From Candidatus Tanganyikabacteria bacterium (GTDB lineage: Bacteria > Cyanobacteriota > Sericytochromatia > S15B-MN24 > VGJW01), in NCBI GenBank assembly GCA_016867265.1, contig VGJW01000011.1:34735-98734 (forward strand): a stretch of DNA of 64,000 bases. Direction: 5' to 3'. The notes under the pieces were generated by a model that was not told where the DNA came from, searched no databases, and saw only the letters and a list, made by a program, of their open reading frames with translations. The stretch's first letter is position 1. Each line of letters begins with the position of its first letter. The position numbers and the translations under genes are program-made. Shown one piece after another: positions 1-8,082 of this stretch.

Positions 1-2881
1 CCCGATTGATGATGAGCTGAATCGCCATCGCCCGGCGCACCGACGCCTCGGTCGGGGTGGTGATGGCCTCGTCATAGGCGTTCGTGTGCAGCGAGTTGCA
101 GTTGTCGAGGATGGCATAGACGGCCTGCAACGTCGTGCGGATATCGTTGAAGTCGATTTCCTGAGCGTGCAGGCTGCGTCCCGAGGTCTGGATGTGATAC
201 TTGAGCATCTGGGAACGCGGGGATGCGCCGTAGCGTCGCTTCATCGCCCTCGCCCAGATACGCCGGGCCACCCGGCCAATCACGGCATATTCGGGATCGA
301 GGCCGTTGGAGAAGAAGAAGCTGAGGTTCGGCGCAAAGTCGTCGATGGCCATGCCCCGGGCAAGGTAGGCCTCGACATAGGTAAAGCCATTGGCCAAGGT
401 GAACGCCAGTTGCGTGATGGGGTTGGCCCCTGCCTCGGCGATGTGGTAGCCGGAAATCGAGACGCTGTAGAAGTTGCGCACCTCGCGGTCGATGAAGGAC
501 TGCTGGATGTCGCCCATCATGCGCAAGGCGAACTCGGTGCTGAAGATGCAGGTGTTCTGGGCCTGGTCTTCCTTGAGGATGTCGGCCTGCACCGTGCCAC
601 GCACGGCGCGCAGCGTTCCGGAACGAATCCGCGCGTAGACCTCGGCATCCACCAGGTCGCGAGGATCCGCCCCCAGCGTCGCGAGGCCGAGCAGGTCGGT
701 CCGGACCGGGCCCTCGAGGACGTAGCGCGGCCGGGCTTGCCCTGCGAAAAGTGTCTCCATGCGGGCTTCGAGGGCCTCGGCCCCCTCGGTTTCGAGCAGG
801 TGGCGCTCGACTTGCTGGGCCACGGCACCGGCCATGAACATGGCGAGGATCATAGGTGCAGGACCATTGATGGTCATCGACACGCTGGTCGAGGGCGCGC
901 ACAGGTCAAAACCCGCGTAGAGCTTGCGAATGTCGTCGACCGTGCAGATCGAGACGCCCGAGTTGCCGATCTTGCCGTGGATGTCCGGCCGCACCGCCGG
1001 GTCCTCGCCATAGAGCGTCACGCTGTCGAAGGCTGTCGACAGGCGCGTGGCCGGCTGGCCGGAGGAGAGGTAGTGAAAACGCTTGTTGGTTCGCTCGGGC
1101 GTCCCTTCACCCGCAAACATGCGGGTCGGGTCCTCCCCCTCGCGCTTGAAGGGAAAGACCCCAGCCGTGTAAGGATATCTACCTGGCACGTTCTCCCTAA
1201 GCTGCCAAGTCAACACATCACCCCAGTCATGATGTTTGGGAACAATCACCCGGGGGAGGGACAGGCCCGACAGCGTCTCCGTCCTGTTGGGCACGGTCAG
1301 CGCCTTGTCGCGAACGGTGTAGGAGAAGTCGGGGGCCGCATAGGCCGCACATGTTTCCGGCCAATCGGCCAGAAGGGCGAGGGCTTCGGGCGACAGGCGT
1401 TCAAGGGCCTCGTGGTAGTGCGCCACCAGTCCCGCTGCGTAGGGATGGTCAGGCTGGACCGGCACCCGCCGTGCCATCGGGGGCGGCTCGATGCCGGCGC
1501 CAGCCAACAGGGTCCAGGCCGCCCCCGCCTGGCGCGCCGCCTCGACCTCGGCCGCCTGGCGCGCATCATCACTTGCAAGCGCCTCGACAAGTTCGGCCAG
1601 GTAGCGTACCCGAGAGGCAGACAGCAGGCCACGAGCCGTCCCGGCAGCCTCGCGCAGGGGCACGGGCGCGACGGGCAGGCCGGCCTCCCCTGCCGCAGCC
1701 AGCAGGGCCTCGAAGAACTGCCACGTACCCTCATCGTCGAACCAGGAGGCCATCGTGCCGAAAACCGGCATCTGCCCGAGCGGCTGATCAAAGGCCCCAC
1801 GATGACGCTGCACCTGCTTGCGCACGTCCCGCAAGGCATCGTCCGAGCCGCGCTTGTCGCACTTGTTGAGCACCACGAGGCGGGCATACGCCAACATGTC
1901 GATCTTCTCGAGCTGGGAGGGCGCGCCGAACTCGCTGGTCATCACGTAGACAGGTACGTCGACAAGGTCCGTGATGCGGCTGTCCGCCTGCCCGATGCCG
2001 GCCGTCTCCACGATGACGAGGTCGAACCCCGTCCGCCGCAGCAGCTCGATGGCCTTGGGCAATGCTGCCGACACGGCCACGTGGGCCTCGCGGGTCGCAA
2101 GCGAACGCATGAACACCCGCGGATCGTGGATGGCGTTCATGCGGATGCGGTCGCCGAGCAAGGCTCCGCCGCTGCGTCGCTGGCTCGGATCGACGGACAG
2201 GATGGCGATACGGTGGGCCGGCTGCGTCTCCAGCCACCTGCGCACCACCTCGTCGACGAGGCTGCTCTTGCCCGCCCCGCCGGTACCCGTAAAGCCGATG
2301 ACGACGCACGGCTTGCTCAGAGCCGGGACGGCCACGTCCTCACCTCGCTCGATGGCCGAGAGCGCCCGGGCAAGCTCGAGATCCGCCCCGACCTTCAGGG
2401 CTTCCGGACGACACGGACGCGGCCCTGCCTCGCGGGCGGCATCCAGCATCAGGTCAATCATGCCCTGCAACCCCAGCTCGCGCCCATCGTCCGGACTGAA
2501 AATCCGGCGGACCCCCTCGCCGTGCAAGGCTTGGATCTCGTCGGGCACGATGACGCCCCCCCCCCCGCCGAAAACCTGGACGTGCCCGGCACCTTCGGCC
2601 CGCAGGCGCGCGACGAGGTAGGCAAAATACTCCATGTGGCCGCCCTGATAGCTCGAGACGGCGACGGCATCGGCATCCTCGGCGACCACCGTCCGGACGA
2701 TCTCGTCGACGCTGCGGTTATGGCCCAGGTGGATCACCTCGGCCCCTGTAGCCTGCAGGATCCGCCTCATGATGTTGATGGATGCGTCATGGCCATCGAA
2801 GAGCGAGGCAGCCGTAACGAAGCGCAGGGGGGCGCGATCCGTGGCCGCCGCGGCCGGATGGCGTGCAGGTTCAAGAGCCAT
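1..2881 (-). CDS. icmF: Fused isobutyryl-CoA mutase (IcmF), 3' end cut by window edge
   Basis: Adenosylcobalamin-dependent acyl-CoA mutase that interconverts isobutyryl-CoA and n-butyryl-CoA. About 960 codons are present and the frame stays open to base 1; the family runs to about 1,090 residues, so roughly the last 130 are missing. Domain order is that of IcmF: an N-terminal B12-binding domain, a MeaI-type GTPase ([13 protein letters not shown]-loop, NKCD base motif), a linker, then the mutase barrel. [19 protein letters not shown] and [14 protein letters not shown] are typical of IcmF rather than of methylmalonyl-CoA mutase, which has a REAGAT-type loop. The ATG at 2881 lies inside the end of meaB (11-bp overlap), so the two are probably cotranscribed. 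Pivalyl-CoA or other branched acyl-CoA substrates are possible; the exact substrate is inferred. Confidence 0.9.
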   Translation of the reverse strand, partial: MALEPARHPAAAATDRAPLRFVTAASLFDGHDASINIMRRILQATGAEVIHLGHNRSVDEIVRTVVAEDADAVAVSSYQGGHMEYFAYLVARLRAEGAGHVQVFGGGGGVIVPDEIQALHGEGVRRIFSPDDGRELGLQGMIDLMLDAAREAGPRPCRPEALKVGADLELARALSAIERGEDVAVPALSKPCVVIGFTGTGGAGKSSLVDEVVRRWLETQPAHRIAILSVDPSQRRSGGALLGDRIRMNAIHDPRVFMRSLATREAHVAVSAALPKAIELLRRTGFDLVIVETAGIGQADSRITDLVDVPVYVMTSEFGAPSQLEKIDMLAYARLVVLNKCDKRGSDDALRDVRKQVQRHRGAFDQPLGQMPVFGTMASWFDDEGTWQFFEALLAAAGEAGLPVAPVPLREAAGTARGLLSASRVRYLAELVEALASDDARQAAEVEAARQAGAAWTLLAGAGIEPPPMARRVPVQPDHPYAAGLVAHYHEALERLSPEALALLADWPETCAAYAAPDFSYTVRDKALTVPNRTETLSGLSLPRVIVPKHHDWGDVLTWQLRENVPGRYPYTAGVFPFKREGEDPTRMFAGEGTPERTNKRFHYLSSGQPATRLSTAFDSVTLYGEDPAVRPDIHGKIGNSGVSICTVDDIRKLYAGFDLCAPSTSVSMTINGPAPMILAMFMAGAVAQQVERHLLETEGAEALEARMETLFAGQARPRYVLEGPVRTDLLGLATLGADPRDLVDAEVYARIRSGTLRAVRGTVQADILKEDQAQNTCIFSTEFALRMMGDIQQSFIDREVRNFYSVSISGYHIAEAGANPITQLAFTLANGFTYVEAYLARGMAIDDFAPNLSFFFSNGLDPEYAVIGRVARRIWARAMKRRYGASPRSQMLKYHIQTSGRSLHAQEIDFNDIRTTLQAVYAILDNCNSLHTNAYDEAITTPTEASVRRAMAIQLIINR

Positions 2882-3830
2882 CGGATTCTCCCGTTTGCAG
2901 GACATGCCGCACCACGTCGGCGAGCCAGGTCTCAGCGGCGGACTCGGGCATCGCGAGGTCTGCCGGCGGGGGGACGGCCTCGAGGTGGTCCTGAAGGCGC
3001 CGCAGCACCATGGCCCGCACCAGAGCACGGACATCCCGGCCCCGCGGTTGCCAGCGCCCGTCACGAGCCGCCAGCAAACGCTCGGCGAGGGCACCTCGCG
3101 GCGCGAGCGGTCCATCCTGCTGCTCGGCCGCCACCAGCAAGACCCGATCGGCCGGGGGCAAGCCCGGCTCTTCTCCCCGCAGGTCGGCCAGTTCGTCGAG
3201 CATCGCCAGGATGGCCTGGCGCGTCGCACGGGCACCCGGGAGGTCGGCCTTGTTGACGACAAACAGGTCGGGTACCTCGAGGATGCCGGCCTTGAGGGCC
3301 TGGATGCCATCCCCTGCCTCGGGATGCAGGACCAGCAGCACCAGATCCGCGACACCGCGAATGGCCACCTCGGACTGGCCGACGCCGACCGTCTCGATCA
3401 GCACGACACCGTGGCCCGCCGCGGCCAGCACCCTGCAAGCGGCATCCGTCGCCTCGCTGAGCCCACCCAGCTGCCCCCGCGACCCCATGCTCCGGATGAA
3501 GACGCCCGGGTCCCCGGCATGACCCTGCATCCGGATGCGGTCGCCAAGGATGGCCCCCCCGGTATAGGGGCTGCTGGGATCGACGGCAAGCACGCCGACC
3601 TTGAGGTTGCAGGCCCGGAACGCGCGCACCAGACCGTCGACGAGCGTGCTCTTGCCTGCACCAGGCGGGCCTGTCACTCCGACGCGCAGGGCACGGCCGA
3701 CGGGCAGCCCGGCAAGGATCGACAAGGCCTCGGGCTGGCGGTCCTCCAACCAGCTGATCAGGCGCGCGCAGGCGCGGGGGTCGCCTTCGACCACCCGGTC
3801 CGCGAGCGCGGTCACGCCCATGCCGGCCAT
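2871..3830 (-). CDS. meaB: MeaB/ArgK-family GTPase, B12-mutase chaperone
   Basis: G-protein chaperone of adenosylcobalamin-dependent mutases; it gates cofactor loading and protects the enzyme from inactivation. The 319-residue protein has a P-loop GPPGAGKST near residue 60, a [15 protein letters not shown] switch region and NKADLPGA as the guanine-specificity loop, all standard for MeaB. It is the first gene of a reverse-strand pair with icmF. This is odd because IcmF already carries its own fused GTPase domain, so this chaperone may serve another mutase elsewhere or act redundantly. The ATG at 3830 has no Shine-Dalgarno sequence but a TAACAT hexamer six bases upstream, suggesting a leaderless message. 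Confidence 0.92.
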   Translation of the reverse strand: MAGMGVTALADRVVEGDPRACARLISWLEDRQPEALSILAGLPVGRALRVGVTGPPGAGKSTLVDGLVRAFRACNLKVGVLAVDPSSPYTGGAILGDRIRMQGHAGDPGVFIRSMGSRGQLGGLSEATDAACRVLAAAGHGVVLIETVGVGQSEVAIRGVADLVLLVLHPEAGDGIQALKAGILEVPDLFVVNKADLPGARATRQAILAMLDELADLRGEEPGLPPADRVLLVAAEQQDGPLAPRGALAERLLAARDGRWQPRGRDVRALVRAMVLRRLQDHLEAVPPPADLAMPESAAETWLADVVRHVLQTGESDGS

Positions 3831-3836
3831 GGCGTC

Positions 3837-3842
3837 ATGTTA
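3837..3842 (-). promoter_or_regulatory. Putative -10 element of meaB (leaderless)
   Basis: TAACAT on the reverse strand, six bases (GACGCC) before the meaB ATG. The predicted transcription start falls at or next to the start codon. Confidence 0.5.
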
Positions 3843-3877
3843 CCGCCTCCGGGTGCCGATGCCCCGGAGGAGCGTGC

Positions 3878-3883
3878 TAGGAT
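3878..3883 (+). promoter_or_regulatory. Putative -10 element of acyl-CoA dehydrogenase gene
   Basis: TAGGAT, five bases before the ATG at 3889. The nearest GGAGG (3866-3872) is too far from the ATG for normal initiation. No good -35 is visible. Confidence 0.45.
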
Positions 3884-3888
3884 GAAGC

Positions 3889-5034
3889 ATGAACTTCCAG
3901 CTCACCGAAGACCAGTTGATGCTCAGGGAGATGGCCCGCGAAGTCGCGGAGCGGGACATTGCCCCGTTCGCCGCCGACGCGGACCTCAACCAGGAGTTTC
4001 CGAGGCGCCAGTTCGAGGCGATCCGCGACGCGGGGCTGCTGGGGCTGCCCTTCCCCGAGGAAGTCGGCGGCCAAGGCGCAACGACCCTCGACTACGTCAT
4101 CGTCATGGAAGAAATCAGCCGTGCCTGCGCCTCGACCGGCGTCACCTTCTCGGTCCAGACCTCCCTCGCAGGCCTGCCTCTGTTCCGTTTCGGCAACGAG
4201 GCCCAGCGCCAGCAGTTCCTCGCTCCGCTCAACCGTGGCGAGAAGCTGGGCGCCTACAGCCTTTCCGAGGCCAACTCGGGAACCGATGCGGCCTCGCTGA
4301 CGTGCGCCGCACGACGGGACGGCGACCACTATGTCGTCAACGGTACCAAGATGTGGGTCACCAACGGCTATCACGCCGATACCTACATCGTTTACGTGAC
4401 GGTGGACCCGGCCCTCAAGTACAAGGGCATCACGGCCCTCATCATCGAGAAGGGCACCCCGGGCTTCACCTTCGGCAAGAAGGAAGACAAGCTCGGCATC
4501 CGGGGATCCGCGACCTATGAGCTGGTTTTCCAGGACTGTCGCGTCCCTGTTGCAAACCGTCTGGGCGAAGAAGGCGAAGGCTTCAAGATTGCCATGTGGA
4601 CGCTGGACGGCGGCCGAATCGGCATCGCCGCCCAAGCGATTGGCATCGCGCAGGCTGCCCTCGATGCCGCGACGCGTTACACCCAGGAGCGGGTCCAGTT
4701 CGGCAAGCCGCTCTCCGAGCAGCAGGCCATCGCGTTCACGCTGGCCGAGATGGCGACCGACATCGAAGCGGCCAGGTTGCTGATGTACCGCGCTGCCGTC
4801 CTCAAGGACGAGGGCGAGGATCACACCCAGGCGGCCTCGATGGCCAAGTTGCTGGCTTCCGAGACGGCGATGCGGGTCACGACGCAGGCGGTCCAGCTCC
4901 ACGGGGGCTACGGCTATGTCCGTGAATTCCCGGTCGAACGTCTGATGCGCGACGCCAAGATCACCGAGATCTACGAAGGAACGAGCGAAGTGCAGCGGAT
5001 GGTCATCTCCCGGGCGGAACTTTCGGTCCGTTAG
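3889..5034 (+). CDS. Short/branched-chain acyl-CoA dehydrogenase
   Basis: Flavoprotein that oxidises an acyl-CoA to the 2-enoyl-CoA and passes electrons to electron-transfer flavoprotein. 381 residues, the usual length. All three family domains are visible: an N-terminal helical domain, a middle beta domain with YSLSEANSGTD and MWVTNG flavin-binding motifs, and a C-terminal helical domain with QLHGGYGY. The catalytic glutamate lies in EIYEGTSE near residue 367. It is divergent from meaB/icmF with a 58-bp gap, which suggests a shared role in short or branched acyl-CoA degradation (valine, leucine or butyrate). The substrate chain cannot be read from sequence alone. Confidence 0.93.
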   Translation: MNFQLTEDQLMLREMAREVAERDIAPFAADADLNQEFPRRQFEAIRDAGLLGLPFPEEVGGQGATTLDYVIVMEEISRACASTGVTFSVQTSLAGLPLFRFGNEAQRQQFLAPLNRGEKLGAYSLSEANSGTDAASLTCAARRDGDHYVVNGTKMWVTNGYHADTYIVYVTVDPALKYKGITALIIEKGTPGFTFGKKEDKLGIRGSATYELVFQDCRVPVANRLGEEGEGFKIAMWTLDGGRIGIAAQAIGIAQAALDAATRYTQERVQFGKPLSEQQAIAFTLAEMATDIEAARLLMYRAAVLKDEGEDHTQAASMAKLLASETAMRVTTQAVQLHGGYGYVREFPVERLMRDAKITEIYEGTSEVQRMVISRAELSVR

Positions 5035-5038
5035 GCCG

Positions 5039-5671
5039 GTGTCCTTCGTCGCCGTCCCGGGCGGCTATGCCGGGGCCGCTTGGACCAGCCCCGCCAGCGA
5101 CAGGTCTCTTCCCTCGTTCGAATGCCTCGGGACCACGGGACTCGGGCTGGACGGAACGACCTCGGGTGCCACCTTCCTGCGCCTGATGGCCGTCTTGCCA
5201 TTGCCTGCGAAAATGCAGGCGGGCCTCGTCGTCGCCGGTCGCGGTGACGGCAGCGCCGGTCAGGGACAGGCCTGGTACCGCTGGGATCTCGTGGGAGACG
5301 ATGCCGGTATCGGGCTGCTGGGGGCGCTGCACAATGTCCCCGGCACGAACACGGTCGGCGGTGCACTGACGCTGCGGGGTCAGCTTGGTAACTGGGCCGC
5401 CGAGGCCGGTCTCGGTACTGCCCCGGCAGGCAACAGGCCCGAGGTGCAAGTTGTCGTGGGCTACAGGCGAGCCTTGGATCGTGCCGAGATCCGGCATGAG
5501 GCGTGGACGAGGCGCGTGGGCCCGGAGAGCCGATGGCATGCCGGAGGGCGCACGGGCCTCTTCTGGCAACTGGGCCCGGGGCCGACCATCGGGCTGTCCG
5601 TAGGCGTCGGCATGCCTGTCGACGCACCGGCCGCGTGGCTCCTCGAGCCTGCGCTTGCGCTGAGTTGGTAG
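5039..5671 (+). CDS. Uncharacterised protein, possible small beta-barrel
   Basis: 210 residues, starting at a GTG four bases after the acyl-CoA dehydrogenase stop, so probably translated by coupling. No family recognised. The sequence alternates small/hydrophobic and polar residues, is rich in Gly and Ala, and ends in ALALSW, a terminal aromatic residue as in outer-membrane barrels. No clear signal peptide is seen at the assigned start, which argues against export or means the start is wrong. Codon use matches the neighbours and the opposite-strand frames look like shadows. Function unknown. Confidence 0.55.
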   Translation: MSFVAVPGGYAGAAWTSPASDRSLPSFECLGTTGLGLDGTTSGATFLRLMAVLPLPAKMQAGLVVAGRGDGSAGQGQAWYRWDLVGDDAGIGLLGALHNVPGTNTVGGALTLRGQLGNWAAEAGLGTAPAGNRPEVQVVVGYRRALDRAEIRHEAWTRRVGPESRWHAGGRTGLFWQLGPGPTIGLSVGVGMPVDAPAAWLLEPALALSW

Positions 5672-5705
5672 CCCGTGCCGGACGCCGTGGCCTGCGACCA
5701 CTCGG

Positions 5706-5711
5706 TATGAT
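5706..5711 (+). promoter_or_regulatory. Putative -10 element of the 5720 gene
   Basis: TATGAT eight bases before the ATG at 5720, with no strong Shine-Dalgarno between. Confidence 0.45.
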
Positions 5712-5719
5712 GGGCAGGC

Positions 5720-6817
5720 ATGAGCGCGCTTGAGTCGACCCTGCTGCCTGCCATCGCCGTTGCGCTGCTGGCAGCAGGTGAGCTTGCCACGACGTGGGGC
5801 GTCGCAACCCCGGCGCGGCGGTCGGGCTGTCGCTTGGCAGCCGCAGCTGCCTTGGCATGTGGCCTCCTCGACGGTGCGATGCAGGCCGCAGCCCTTGCCC
5901 TGCTGGCCGTGGCCGGCAGTGTGCGGGGCGCAGGGCTGGCAAGCCCTGTCGGCTTGTTGGGCATGGTCGCGGCCACATCTCTGACGCTCTCTTCACAAGG
6001 CGGTGGCAGCGCACGCGGCTGGGCCGGCATGGCCTTCCTGGTGATCGCGGGCAGCTTGGTTCGCCTTCAGGACGGGCGTCGGACGCGCACGGTCCTGATG
6101 GCCATCGCGTTGCCCATCGCGGCCCTGGCCGGTGCCCAGATCGAGCCGGGCGATCTGCGCACGCCCCTGCTGCTGCTCGTGTCTGCCGCGGCCGGATGGC
6201 TGACGGCCCTTTCGGGGCTGCCGAAGGCCATGACGGGCATGCTCGCCCTCGGAAGCTGGGCGTTGGCTGGTCCGTGGGGAGGCCTGTGGTGCCTTGCCGC
6301 CTGGCAAGCCACGACCTCGGAGACCGACGAAGAGGACGCCACGGCCGAATTGGCACTGGCGCTCCTGCTTGCCGGGCCCGTCGCCGAGCTGACCGGATTC
6401 TGGACCGTGGGCCCCGACCCGGGCCAACCCCATCTGCTTCTTGCCATGGCAGCCGGCCTCCTGCAAGCGGGCCTTGGCCTGTGCAACCGGGCGTGGAGCG
6501 GTATCGCGACGGCGACGGGCTTGCTGCTCGGTGTCGCCGGCTCCTCCGGGGCCGTCTGGGTGGGCGGGTGGCTGACCGGTACATTGCTGGCCCGCGCGGC
6601 CAGACCGTCCCTCGCCAACTCCCATCCCGCTTCGCGAGCCGCACACCTCGTGTTTGCCGTGAGCCTCCCCTACCTTCCGGCCTTGCCTTCCCCGCTCTCG
6701 CTGCCGCTGACGCTCGTAGCCGTGGCAGCCCTGCTCGGACTCGTGACGTGGCAGGCCTCGAAGGACCCCACGTCCGTCGCAGGCGGTGCGCCCGCGCGCG
6801 CTGGCGCACCGGACTGA
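5720..6817 (+). CDS. Polytopic membrane protein of unknown function
   Basis: 365 residues dominated by hydrophobic Ala/Leu/Gly-rich stretches; about nine to eleven membrane segments can be drawn, with short loops and one acidic loop (SETDEEDATAE) near residue 200. No transporter or enzyme motif recognised, and no conserved charged residues inside the membrane stretches that would suggest a channel or carrier mechanism. It stands alone downstream of the possible barrel gene, with its own -10-like hexamer. Membrane character is confident; function is not assigned. Confidence 0.7.
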   Translation: MSALESTLLPAIAVALLAAGELATTWGVATPARRSGCRLAAAAALACGLLDGAMQAAALALLAVAGSVRGAGLASPVGLLGMVAATSLTLSSQGGGSARGWAGMAFLVIAGSLVRLQDGRRTRTVLMAIALPIAALAGAQIEPGDLRTPLLLLVSAAAGWLTALSGLPKAMTGMLALGSWALAGPWGGLWCLAAWQATTSETDEEDATAELALALLLAGPVAELTGFWTVGPDPGQPHLLLAMAAGLLQAGLGLCNRAWSGIATATGLLLGVAGSSGAVWVGGWLTGTLLARAARPSLANSHPASRAAHLVFAVSLPYLPALPSPLSLPLTLVAVAALLGLVTWQASKDPTSVAGGAPARAGAPD

Positions 6818-7166
6818 GCAGGTCGGCGCGCCTACGGCTTCGGGGGCGTTGCCGCGAGTCTGGCAAGCCAACGGGACAGCCATCCTCGGACGAGGCGAAC
6901 CGCCCATCCGGCTGAAGCTGTCTCCAAGGACCCGGCTCGTCGTGGCGTCCCGGATTGCGGTCGCGGGTCCGATGCCGTGTCCCCACCCGCGCCCCCACCG
7001 CGGACGCTGGCGGCGACACGTCGTCCCCCCATACCGAAGCGCCGGGCATTCGGCACCCTTGGACAGCCTATGCGCATGAGCACCCTCCCCTGGAGCCATC
7101 CTCGGGGCAAAGGGCGCCGCCTCCCATGACCGTTCACAAGGTCTTGTGGAAGGGCATGAAAAAGCC
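6818..7166. other. Intergenic stretch without a convincing gene
   Basis: About 350 bases between the membrane protein and the small lipoprotein. A reverse-strand frame (6832-7290) ends in a helix-like GWLSRWLARLAAT tail but overlaps the lipoprotein and has no recognisable start or family. I see no RNA gene, and no clear promoter for the lipoprotein. Confidence 0.4.
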
Positions 7167-7634
7167 ATGGCCAAGTGTCTTCGGTCCCTGCCCATCGTGC
7201 TGGCGCTGATCGTCGGCTGTGCCGGTGCCGAACTGCCCGATGCCCCCGATCCGCCCAGACGAACGGACGGTGGGTTAGCGACACCGCCACCGGACAACGG
7301 CAGCGCCCTGCCGGCGACGGGGCCCCGACAAGGTACGCTTCTGGGCACGCCGCTGGGCTGGCTCGAAGTCCTTGAGGCCACCAACCAAGGGCGCCTCGTG
7401 CGCTACGTGTTCCTTTACGACAAGGCGCTCGCAGGCATCACCCTGCCTGCTTCCGGAGCACGGGCGACGTGGACCGCGAACAGTGCGACGACGACGCTCA
7501 AGGCATTCAACGAAACGTCCGGGGGGCTGCTCTTCTATGCATTCCCCGACCAGCGGACACCCTCGGGCACTAGCGTGACGCTCAACGTGACGGCAGGCGC
7601 CACCGGTTGGACCACGACGCTCAAGATGCCCTGA
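7167..7634 (+). CDS. Small lipoprotein of unknown function
   Basis: 155 residues. The start is the ATG at 7167, preceded by GGAAGGG (7148-7154), rather than an in-frame GTG at 7146. It opens with MAKCLRSLPIVLALIVGC, a type II signal peptide with lipobox IVGC, so it should be lipidated and membrane-anchored outside the cytoplasm. A Pro-rich linker of about 40 residues is followed by a roughly 100-residue domain rich in beta-strand patterns and threonine. No family recognised. A hairpin terminator follows directly. Confidence 0.72.
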   Translation: MAKCLRSLPIVLALIVGCAGAELPDAPDPPRRTDGGLATPPPDNGSALPATGPRQGTLLGTPLGWLEVLEATNQGRLVRYVFLYDKALAGITLPASGARATWTANSATTTLKAFNETSGGLLFYAFPDQRTPSGTSVTLNVTAGATGWTTTLKMP

Positions 7635-7637
7635 GGG

Positions 7638-7670
7638 CAAAGGCGGCCACCCGATGAGTGACCGCCTTTG
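7638..7670. terminator. Bidirectional hairpin terminator
   Basis: CAAAGGCGG pairs perfectly with CCGCCTTTG, extended by CAC/GTG after one mismatch, with loop CCGATGA. It lies between the forward lipoprotein and the reverse tRNA-Asp. There is no long T-run on either side. Confidence 0.6.
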
Positions 7671-7681
7671 ATACTGCTGAG

Positions 7682-7755
7682 CGGGGTTGACGGGGCTCGA
7701 ACCCGCGACCTCGGCCTTGACAGGGCCGCATTCTAACCAACTGAACTACAACCCC
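7682..7755 (-). tRNA. tRNA-Asp (GUC)
   Basis: 74 nt. The acceptor stem GGGGTTG/CAACCCC is perfect with discriminator G. The D-arm, the anticodon loop with GTC and the T-arm GCGGGTTCGAACCCCGT are all canonical. The CCA end is not encoded, so it must be added by the CCA-adding enzyme (a candidate gene lies at 44921-46150). Confidence 0.95.
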
Positions 7756-7800
7756 AACAGGCTTACCATGTTATCAAGGGGTGGTCCTGACTGTCAACGA

Positions 7801-7894
7801 CGGAGGCGTGTGGGAATCGAACCCACCTGGCCCGGTAAACCGGACCTGACACGGTTTTGAAGACCGCCGGGCCCACCAGGACCCTGTCGCCTCC
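7801..7894 (-). tRNA. selC: tRNA-Sec (UCA)
   Basis: 94 nt selenocysteine tRNA. The anticodon loop CTTCAAA carries TCA. Hallmarks present: a six-pair D-stem (GGGTCC/GGGCCC) with a four-base loop TGGT, a long variable arm with stem GTCCGG/CCGGGC and loop TTTA, and T-arm GTGGG TTCGATT CCCAC. Acceptor GGAGGCG pairs with CGCCTCC. The eighth acceptor pair expected in bacterial tRNA-Sec would be A-A, a mismatch. No CCA is encoded. It sits 45 bp from tRNA-Asp on the same strand and may be cotranscribed. No selA, selB, selD or in-frame-TGA gene was recognised in the window. Confidence 0.93.
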
Positions 7895-7962
7895 ACGCCC
7901 TGCCAGAGTGTCAGCCCGAGCGACCGCCGTCAAGCCCGGCACCAGACGACCGAGGCTCAATT

Positions 7963-8006
7963 ATTAAATCTTTCTTAAACAGGCCCTTACAGGACTTGAG
8001 CACAAA
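7963..8006 (+). promoter_or_regulatory. Pho-box-like 11-bp direct repeats upstream of the S8 protease
   Basis: AT-rich island in GC-rich sequence with units ATTAAATC, CTTAAACA, CCTTACAG and TTGAGCAC spaced at 11-bp intervals (7963, 7974, 7985, 7996). The first two fit the cyanobacterial Pho-box consensus (YTTAAYYW with 3-bp spacers) closely and the later two weakly. TAGGCT (8019-8024) could be the -10, 17 bp after TTGAGC. Similar repeats precede three other genes in the window. The binding protein is unknown. Confidence 0.5.
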
Positions 8007-8031
8007 CCAGTCTTGCGCTAGGCTTGCCCTA

Positions 8032-8052
8032 TCGTTAACTCTGACTTAACGA
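8032..8052 (+). promoter_or_regulatory. Perfect inverted repeat, possible operator
   Basis: TCGTTAA and TTAACGA, 7 bp each with a 7-base spacer, between the presumed -10 and the start of the S8 protease gene. Symmetric spacing of one and a third helical turns suits a dimeric repressor or a leader hairpin. Confidence 0.45.
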
Positions 8053-8082
8053 AGACACCCACCCGACTGGAGATTCGCAACG

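Noticed and set aside
86..3256. 1,056-residue open frame on the forward strand
   Set aside because: It is the antisense shadow of icmF and meaB; its translation has no domain pattern, while the reverse strand shows clear IcmF and MeaB motifs.
6832..7290. Possible small reverse-strand gene with a helical C-terminal tail
   Set aside because: No plausible start signal, overlaps the lipoprotein gene and the N-terminal part looks random.
5031..7384. Long reverse-strand frames across the 5-7.4 kb region
   Set aside because: Arg/Pro/Ser-rich translations typical of high-GC shadows, with no recognisable segments; the forward frames encode a membrane protein and a lipoprotein.
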